A DNA stretch of 64,000 nt. Origin: Adiantum capillus-veneris (Eukaryota; Streptophyta; Polypodiopsida; Polypodiales; Pteridaceae). Where the stretch lies: contig CM043971.1 of NCBI GenBank assembly GCA_014529385.2, positions 30,397,709 through 30,461,708 on the forward strand, in the 5' to 3' direction. This document shows positions 56,862 through 64,000 of this stretch, piece after piece. The notes under the pieces are model-generated. The model was not told the origin of the DNA. It searched no databases and worked only from the letters and a program-made list of their open reading frames with translations. Position 1 is the first letter of the stretch, and every line of letters starts with the position of its first letter. The position numbers and the translations under genes were made by a program.

Positions 56862-57400
56862 CGTGAGCAAAGCTGAAAACATAGCTCCTGCGTGTATGTA
56901 GACGAGCAGCGTATCACAGCGCCAACAACATAATGGACGAGCTTGATAGTGCCATGTACCCTTAAGCTATGCAGATCTTGCGAGGCGGTGCGCGCGATGG
57001 CTTAGCTTTCTTGTTTTGGCATTGCGCTGAGCTGGGTTCCTGCCCATAGGGTGGAGATAGAAGTAGGTACACCTTTCATTTTAGTGGGCCCAAATCAATC
57101 AATACCAAGGCTAGAAAAATACATTTTTCCTAACCGATTAAACTAAGGGGAAACTTGAAATTCTTTCGATTTTTTGGTCAAAATTTGAAGCTTTTGCCGG
57201 TAATTACACTAAAACTTGTGTAATTTTGTCGGTTTTCTTAAAGCAAAGCTCAAAATCTAATCGGGGTTTTATAATTTCAGTCGGTAAAAATACACTAGAC
57301 CCTGGTTTTTTCTAACACTGATCAATACCTTAAACCGTCCAATTGGATTACTTATGATTTTTAAGTAAAAAATTGAACCTTTTGTCGGTAATTTAACTTT
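56862..57400. other. Non-coding interval
   Basis: Contains repeated 'gtcggtaat/gccggtaatt' phrases at about 57197 and 57383, but no gene. Confidence 0.4.
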
Positions 57401-57404
57401 TGTA

Positions 57405-57843
57405 AATTTCCACCCCTAGCATTGGGTCTTGCCTTGTTGTTCGAAGTTAGGGAACGCCACCAGATGGTGGTTTTGTCGTAGAAGACTAATAGGAGTATAC
57501 GGCGCGAGTAGCGACAAATGGCATGCTGTGCATGAGGAGATCCCAACAAAGAAAAGCACCCTCTAATAAGTTAAAAACTGAAATTCTCAACATCGATTTC
57601 GAGGATTGTCCATGCCATAAGGAATAAAGTTGTTTGGCCACATGAAAGCCATTGTAATCATCCATATGACAAAAAACTAATAGCTCCATTGACTATCATG
57701 TCAAGCTTCATTCATACAGGGAGAGCCACCCCTAGCATTGGATCTTGTAAATTTTCACCCCTAGCATTGGATCTTGCCTTGTTGTTCAAAGACAAATAGA
57801 GACCGCCACCAGATGGTGGTTTTGTCGTAGAAGACTAATAGGA
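57405..57843. repeat. Direct repeat pair (~92 bp, 340 bp apart)
   Basis: 'cacccctagcattgg.tcttgccttgttgttc...cgccaccagatggtgg' and following bases occur at 57405-57496 and 57748-57843. Confidence 0.9.
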
Positions 57844-58480
57844 GGATGTGTATTTTATAAATGTGTAGATGCGTATTTTATAAATGTGAGTATGAGGGCA
57901 TTACCTGACATACAAGACTTTGGCATGTTGATCGAGTTGTTTACCTTGCTTGTACTCAAAATTGGCAGCACCCAAATGAGCTTGGGAAGCAAGTGGAGGC
58001 CGCATCAGTATTAGACAGTGCAAGACTAATGGCTTTGCCAGCAACTCCCAACCAATCCATGCGTACTTTAGAGGTCAACCAGGCAAAAGCAACATACGAT
58101 ATGTAATTGCAACATGAAGGCCATTCGTTACGGTAATCCTATTCCAATCCGTTTGGCAAACCCTGCTTTGATTCTCTGTTTCTTGGTAGATTGCACAGCC
58201 TTAGATATTTCTAGCCGCAGAGATTCTTGCAGTTCTACACAGACATACCATTTACCTACAAAGCTTAAAATTTGAGATACAAATTTAGAGAAATATAGTC
58301 TAAAAGCAAGATCTCCAAAAAGATCTTGAGCACAAGGCTAAATTGAAAGAAGAGGAGCAACACATAAGCAGCAGTGACGATACACATGATTAGAGAAGTG
58401 AATACCGCAGTCGAGATACAACAAAAGTCAATGAAGTGATGATGATGGAGATTGTAGTAGACATGATTACAATAGTAATG
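57844..58480. other. Interval without a recognised gene
   Basis: No domain or clear repeat. The right part may be the degraded upstream part of the PPR fragment. Confidence 0.4.
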
Positions 58481-58484
58481 AATT

Positions 58485-58700
58485 GTAGTGAAAGAACCCA
58501 CGATGATATTGTCAGCCTGACTGTTGAAAAACAACATTACCCTTAGCACTACCTTGGTCGATATGTATGACAAATGTGGTAGGGCCAAGAAGCTTTGAGT
58601 TTTTTTCAAAAGGTGCAAAGTGAGCGCATCTCTCCACATGCAATCACCACCTGTGCTTGCATCTTGAAGACATGTGGCAATGGAAGATGTTGAGATGAGC
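58485..58700 (+). pseudogene. PPR (pentatricopeptide repeat) gene fragment
   Basis: The plus strand reads LLKNNITLSTTLVDMYDKCGRAKKL, matching the PLS-class motif (V...ALVDMYAKCG...A) of plant organellar RNA-binding PPR proteins, then in a shifted frame HAITTCACILKTCGNG, the P/L repeat start that normally follows. A TGA precedes LLKNN and another follows AKKL. It is a short non-functional piece. It sits antisense within the presumed interior of the minus-strand LTR element at 59013. Confidence 0.6.
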
Positions 58701-58998
58701 AAAAGAACTCACAATGATATAGTTTGTCAAGGAGATCCTAGCTCTTTAAAAGGGCATCAATCTAGGGGAACTTGAGCTATAGAATTTCATCATGAGTCAT
58801 GGATCTTTGCACAATATAATCTCTCATGGTTACATGATTGAACCACGCTCCTCATGAAGTTGTGTCACACTACAGGCAAACTCATTACGCCATGATAGTA
58901 TTATAGACATCTCCGTAATCTTTCGTGATGTTTCAATTCCATGATATCATTATCATGCAGAGCTCTCGGTACTGCAAAACTCCTCGCTTATCTTCGTG
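58701..58998 (-). other. Presumed 5' interior of a minus-strand LTR element
   Basis: The sequence between the PPR fragment and the primer site has no recognised coding sequence. Confidence 0.35.
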
Positions 58999-58999
58999 A

Positions 59000-59012
59000 G
59001 GCTCTGATACCA
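59000..59012 (-). other. Primer binding site of an LTR element
   Basis: The minus strand reads TGGTATCAGAGCC, a perfect initiator-Met primer site, abutting TGTTGAACC at 59013. Confidence 0.8.
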
Positions 59013-59157
59013 TGTTGAACCACCATGCACAAGAGAGAGGAGAGAGGGATGACACCACATTTTCAAACCGTAAAGGTGTGTTAAGTGGTCACACGAGATG
59101 AGTTTATATAGAGGGGAGCAGGGGGCTATATATAGAGATACGATATATAGCACAACA
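59013..59157 (-). repeat. Short LTR (candidate)
   Basis: TGTTGAACC...AGCACAACA, 145 bp with TGTTG/CAACA ends. The inner edge is fixed by the primer site; the outer edge is inferred from the inverted end. 'tttatatag' and 'ctatatatag' are TATA-like on either strand. No partner LTR was found. Confidence 0.55.
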
Positions 59158-59780
59158 TGCACTCCAACCCTTACTCCCTACTTGAAACATCTTCCAAAAC
59201 ATTAAAGGCGCCCTCTTTGAGTCACTTTATTCCAATCCACTCGTGATAAGTTCTCCTATGGTACACTCTACACTGTCTTATGACCAAACTCCAAAATAAA
59301 CTAAGTAAAAAATGCACCAAACTTTAGAGGAAGCTTAGCCACCCTTTGTACTCTAACCAAGCCACCATTTCCGTACTTGAGAAATTCTAAACTAACCTCA
59401 TGAGACTCTTCATGTGGAACCACATTGGATATACTCGATACATGCTCTCTCTTGACCACTTATTTGCCTACACAAACGATTTTCCATATACTCTCTTTTC
59501 TTTGACCGACTTTGAATCCCCACCCTTTCCAATTAATGTCATGTCTTCAATTCTTGTTTTTCTCTTGCTTATCACAATATCCTATTGCCTCCCTCTACTA
59601 CATAGCCCACCATCCTTGTGAGCGGAAGGTGTTTAGTATCATTGCTTCAATCTACAATATAGAGAGCAAGGGCACAAATATTTGGTCGGCATAGAAATAG
59701 ATGAAGAGATGTAGACCGAAGCAGTAGGACTTTTCAAGGGTACCTATGGCCTCTCTCTATCTCTATCTCTCTCCAAATAT
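59158..59780. other. Non-coding interval
   Basis: The open frames here show no recognisable domain. Confidence 0.4.
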
Positions 59781-59789
59781 ATCTCTACC

Positions 59790-59862
59790 CTTCTCTCTCT
59801 CTCTCTCTCCCTCTCTCTCTCTAGAGTTTCAAGGAATTTCTAAAGCTATTTTATCATGCATA

Positions 59863-59915
<53 letters not shown>

Positions 59916-59953
59916 GTTTCAAGGAACTTCTAAAGCTATTCCATCATGCATAT
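59790..59953. repeat. ~90-bp tandem duplication with (CT)n tracts
   Basis: A CT tract followed by 'gtttcaaggaa.ttctaaagct' and 'atcatgcata' occurs at 59795-59862 and 59872-59951. Confidence 0.85.
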
Positions 59954-60269
59954 TGTTTGATTTTTTCCCTTGAAAATGGGTCTCTCCATCACTTTGCATG
60001 TGCATTACTTCCATCCTTCCTCTAATCTCTTTCAATGTATCTAAGTTTTTGATTTGGTGCTCTAATCATTTAGCTATGTCCTGTTTTTGAAAATTTTCCA
60101 TGTTTGAGCTAGTGTATTTTATTTTAGATTTCATCATGAAGTCCAAAGTGTCAATTTGTTCCCCTCATCTTAATTTCAATCTTTTTTTGTGTGTAGTATA
60201 TGCCACACACACACACACACACACAAAATATAAGGTATTTCTAATAGATTTTTTTTAGAAATTCACTAC

Positions 60270-60475
60270 CTACATATTGCAAGTACATAGTGCAAAGACA
60301 CTTTAAGAAAAAGAAAATGCTAATTAAGAAAAAAGTAAAGGAGAAGATAAACACAAATGTACCATGTAAAGTAGACCACCACTTTATATGGGCAAAAAAA
60401 AAGACTTTTGACTCTCCACCTTCATGTGTCTTTTCATTTCCTAAACTTACCCTTCACTTAGGCACTTAAAATGTT
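60270..60475. repeat. Dispersed repeat, inverted partner of 29419-29590
   Basis: The reverse complement of 'gactctccaccttcatgtg' and flanks matches the other copy. Confidence 0.75.
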
Positions 60476-61130
60476 TTGAAAGGCTTTATTATTTTTCTAG
60501 ATTGGGGAGACCTAATGCCAAAATTAGCACAATATCTCAAAACTTCAACAAGCATCAAGTAGAGATGGAATTTATAAGCCTTAATATGGTTATTTGACAT
60601 TTAAAGTTTTCAATCTATTGCCTCTTGTAGTAGGGAATACATTCTTCCGTTGAACTAGATATATATGCAATGAGTTTCAAGGAGTGTAGCACCATTTGCA
60701 ATACTTGTATCACCTCTAAGCTACACTAATAAGTATTTTCATAATCACACCATAAAAAAGTAAGAGATGGCACCACAATCTCTCCTTTGAAAGTAGACAC
60801 AGCAAATAGGTCTTGCACAACTTTTCTTGAGAAAATCTCACCATACAATATACCTTCTAAAAAGACAAAAAAACTCTAAGATATGAGAAATGATATAGAA
60901 AAGTGCCCAAACTTAGGTATTGATTTTTTCAAGGTCATGGAATACGAGAGTTATAATGCAGTTTGATCCTTCTTTGCAATAATGAATTACGAGAAAAAAT
61001 AAAAACATCACAAAATAGCTTAATAAAACATAGTATAAGTACCATAGTACATACATATATTAAAAGAATACGTAATATGATTAGTACTTAGTATAAAGTA
61101 ATCACTATATTGCGATGTGGAAAGGCATGC
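60476..61130. other. Non-coding interval
   Basis: AT-rich; nothing recognised. Confidence 0.4.
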
Positions 61131-61134
61131 TTAG

Positions 61135-61555
61135 TAAGTGGGTTGGACCTAGAATTTGTTACTTGTAACTAGTGACTACATAATTACTATATAGTAATTG
61201 CATTGAATTTAGGATTTGCTACTTCTAACTAGCAAGTAAACATAGTTACTATATAGTAATTGTGTGGAATTGGGTTTTACTACTTCCAACTAGCAAGTCA
61301 ACATAGTTGCTATATAGTAATTGCATTAGACCAAGGATTTACTACTTCTATGTAGCAACTCCACTTAGTACTATATAGGAAATCTAGAGGTACTTGAAAG
61401 TTGCTAGTTCCATCCAGCAATTATAGACCTATCATATAGTAACTTATGAATTTCTAGTTCAATCTAGCAAAAAGCTCCTTACTTCCTACTTAGATCTAAG
61501 AAGTACGTGGAACCCAAAACGAATTTCTATATGGTAACATGTCAAAAGCTCCTTG
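61135..61555. repeat. ~61-bp minisatellite
   Basis: Units with 'ttactatatagtaattg', 'ggatttgctacttc' and 'taactagcaagt' recur with steps of 62, 61 and about 60 bp (at 61192, 61254, 61315), with more degenerate units to about 61555. Each unit carries a ctatatag-type palindrome. Confidence 0.85.

Positions 61556-61582
<27 letters not shown>
61556..61582. repeat. (CT)n microsatellite
   Basis: About 13 CT units. Confidence 0.9.
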
Positions 61583-61586
<4 letters not shown>

Positions 61587-62096
61587 GCATCAAGGCACCC
61601 GAAGCTTTCCATTTCCCTAGCTCGTACTCTTACCTTCTCGTGTTCCTAACCTAATGAACAATATAATAACGTAGTCCCTAAACACAAAAATATAACACGC
61701 ATTGGAAACAACAAAAAGACCAGCGACTGTGAGCATCGCCCTCCCTCTCTCATCATGGGTATGTGCCCTCCTTCATTGCGTCGCCATTAGTGTTGTGCAC
61801 AGGCCTGCGCCCCCCTCCCACCATTGCATGGTTCAGCCCGACGTACACAGTGCACACACAATACACTCTTTCCTCCACTACGATACAAGAAAAAATATGT
61901 TGTCCAACACATGGCATCCTGTCTCTCGCTAGCTCTCTCTCTCTCCTCCACTTGTCGTCCCCCTCCCTTTTCCTCCTCAAACCATACAAAGCATCAAGCA
62001 AGATTCCATCTAATGAGCCTTATTTGGAAAATTGAGCGGGCCTACTAGGAGTAATTTCTTTTTCCTTAAAACCTAAAACGACAAGTTAGCTACTAA

Positions 62097-62379
62097 GAGT
62101 ATGGTCACGCGAGGCTTAGTTATATGTAAGCCTTGACAATTCTGACTATAGAAGGTACGATAGTTTAGAATGTCATCAGGAGCAGCAGATAGTGAGAGGG
62201 AGAGCGAGGCGCAGACCAGAGAGAGACAGAGAGAGAAGGGCTGACCGACAAGAAACCTGCATAGTTTGAAAACTATGCTTTTTTAGGCATAGTAATAACA
62301 CTAAGCCGATGGAAAGTTGTACGCTGTCAGTCTTGGTCGGCTCTTGTAACGAGCAACTAAGCCTCGTGTGACCATAGCC
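62097..62379. mobile_element. Tourist-like MITE (copy A)
   Basis: Ends GAGTATGGTCACGCGAGGCT and the matching inverted ...AGCCTCGTGTGACCATAGCC form imperfect 30-bp TIRs, flanked by TAA at 62094-62096 and 62380-62382. Length 283 bp, no coding sequence, with a central 'ctatgc...gcatag' hairpin. A 3-bp TAA/TTA duplication is the PIF/Harbinger (Tourist) signature. Confidence 0.85.
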
Positions 62380-62382
62380 TAA

Positions 62383-63300
62383 TGCCAAAACATGCATTGA
62401 GTTGCATTGGCCACTCTAGTGGTAAAACTTAGCAGCTCTTTTTTGTTCTTTTTCTGTGTATTTGTAGAAGCAATAACCCCCTCAAGGCACATGTAGTGCT
62501 TCAGGTTGATTGAATATTCTTTTGTGAATCAATATAACATCTCCACTCACAATTGTGAGTATGGAAAAAAGGGGAAAAAAAAACTAAAAGGACAATTTTC
62601 TGTCATGTAGAGTTACAACTTGGTGTTAAGGAGTTAAGCCTCTTTAAATAATTGTTTTTGTCCTCATTATGTTTGATAAAAAAACCTACTCCTTTGTCCT
62701 TTCCGCTTTTTATGATTACAAATTTTTTATATAAAATTTGCTTGAATGATTAAAAATGCATTGTACTTACGAGAAAAGACTTTGAGATAATTAAAAGCCT
62801 TGGCAACTTTGCTAAGCATTTCTTTTATTGAAGCGGCTTTGGAAAAGGCACAAAAATAGATGTCGAAGAGTTGTCAAGCGTATACAAGATTAGAACGGCC
62901 GGTCGCCTTCGATGACCTCCCTCTCTGTCTTTCTCTCTCCCTCTTTATCGTGCACAGAGAATTTTTGGACTATAGCCTTGATTTTGCAGTTCTCGACACG
63001 TGTAAAGTGCACTCTCTCTTCTGTTATAGAATACATATACATATAGATTGCTTTTGAGAAGTTTTGGTAGGAAAAAGGCTTACATGCACAAAGTTAAAAT
63101 CATATGTCTCACTAGGGAAGGAACTTTTGGGAGAACTTTTGGGAGAGAGAATGGTGGAGATGATAGTGATCTTTGACTTTGAACGAAAATGGATGGCATG
63201 TGATGCTGTTGAAGAATTGTGAGCCTAAAAGGAGTTGTCATGATGGAGAAGAAGAGCATCACAATATGATCATACTATATAAGAATTTGACTACTTTGTA
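62383..63300. other. Interval without a recognised gene
   Basis: Begins with 'ggccactctagtggtaaaac', which resembles a tRNA A box, but no B box follows. No domain is recognised. Confidence 0.4.
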
Positions 63301-63309
63301 AATGCCTTA

Positions 63310-63594
63310 GGCAATGGTCACGCGAGGCTTAGTTATCAGTTATTTGAACAGATAACTAAGCCTCATTCTTGGTCACACGCAAAAAGAAGCATTAAACGAC
63401 TTACTAAGCTTACCCTTTGTAACTATGCCGAATTTGGCATAGTTGTGAAGTTGAAGGCATAGTTGGGAGGATAAACGAATAACTAAGCATCGCGTGACCA
63501 TGCAAAAGGCTTAGTTTTTCATTAAATGCTTTGTGTGTGCATAGTTGGCATAGTTATCAATAACTGATAACTAAGCCTCGCGTGACCATGCCCT
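63310..63594. mobile_element. Tourist-like MITE (copy B)
   Basis: TIRs beginning GGCAATGGTCACGCGAGGCT are almost perfect for over 30 bp, flanked by TTA at 63307-63309 and 63595-63597. Length 285 bp. The centre has 'aactatgcc...ggcatagtt', as in copy A. An internal third copy of the TIR lies at 63482-63504. Confidence 0.9.
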
Positions 63595-63597
63595 TAG

Positions 63598-64000
63598 CTA
63601 CAATGCACTAAAACAGGTGAAACTCTAGATTCATATGGCTGAGAATTGCAAAAAATTTGGCAGAAGAAAATTCTCTCCCTAGCGTTGAATTTGATTGAAT
63701 AGTAGATATCATAGTGGCCCACCTAGACTTTCAGTGTTTGTCGGTAGCATCGACATGGAAGCAAAAACTAGTGTCAAGGAGCTTTCTCCACGTAAAGCTA
63801 AAGTGCTCTAGAAACATATAGAGGGAAAGGATCATGGTTGCTCTCTAACGAGCACCATTGACCTTCAATTTTCACAGATTTTAACCTTTTCATGGTGATG
63901 TAGTGTATTTTTTGCAAGGTGGATCACATCCTTACCCTCAGAAAAACAAGAAATGAGACAAGGGATATATAGTTAGGTTCAACTAGGTGACTCATCCCTC
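63598..64000. other. Window end, no gene recognised
   Basis: No domain, LTR edge or repeat could be identified. Confidence 0.4.

Noticed and set aside
58265-58702. 145-codon minus-strand frame
   Set aside because: Antisense of the PPR fragment and rich in His/Tyr/Leu from low-complexity sequence.
61135-61555. Regularly spaced repeats resembling a CRISPR array
   Set aside because: The spacers are repeated too, and the context is eukaryotic; this is a minisatellite.
62400-62560. tRNA-derived SINE
   Set aside because: An A-box-like phrase is present but no B box, tail or target duplication.

Overview
This window looks like repeat-dense nuclear DNA from a land plant with a large genome. The case rests on several plant LTR-retrotransposon lineages (Ty1/copia and Ty3/gypsy) primed by initiator-methionine tRNA, a TNP2-type CACTA transposon with a spliced transposase, a Helitron-like Rep/helicase gene, Tourist-like MITEs, plant gene fragments (a HIPP-type heavy-metal-associated domain and a PPR repeat), and long (CT)n and (GT)n microsatellites. 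The PPR piece resembles the DYW/PLS-type arrays that are numerous in ferns and lycophytes. A fern or other seed-free plant is a reasonable but unproven guess. I see no intact single-copy host gene; nearly every coding stretch belongs to a mobile element and most are broken.

Layout. 1-10.5 kb is a nest: a gypsy element (long LTR at 1026-2544, running off the left edge) abuts a truncated minus-strand copia element (2545-6650), which abuts a CACTA element with a TNP2 pseudogene, a captured HIPP-like fragment and a recognisable right terminus at 10469. 10.5-13.8 kb is non-coding with small tandem repeats. 13.8-17.4 kb is a decayed plus-strand gypsy polyprotein. 17.7-29.4 kb is a three-layer nest: copia-2, interrupted by an approximately 1.1 kb solo-LTR-like element, itself interrupted by a complete young copia (copia-3, 22097-27632, 5-bp target duplication GTAAT). 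29.4-36.1 kb holds repeats, a small LTR element without recognised genes, a copia remnant and a gypsy remnant.

37.2-42.3 kb is the most interesting part: a minus-strand Helitron-like gene with Rep (HUH and two-tyrosine motifs), a PIF1-type helicase and, fused behind the helicase, an endonuclease/exonuclease/phosphatase (EEP) domain, the arrangement known from Helentrons. On the same strand at 49.5-51.1 kb lies a spliced, decayed RPA-like gene whose 3' end is duplicated at 43.05-43.3 kb. Between them sits copia-4 (45264-49228, target duplication TATAT), a non-autonomous copia that lacks integrase and reverse transcriptase.

53-64 kb contains non-coding duplicated sequence, a LINE fragment, an unidentified minus-strand open frame, a PPR fragment behind a short LTR, a 61-bp minisatellite and two related MITEs with TAA/TTA target duplications.

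The genes do not form a pathway; their relationships are insertion order and parasitism. Many lesions fit C-to-T (or G-to-A) change, as expected for silenced, methylated elements. All identifications are from motif reading by eye; no database search was run.
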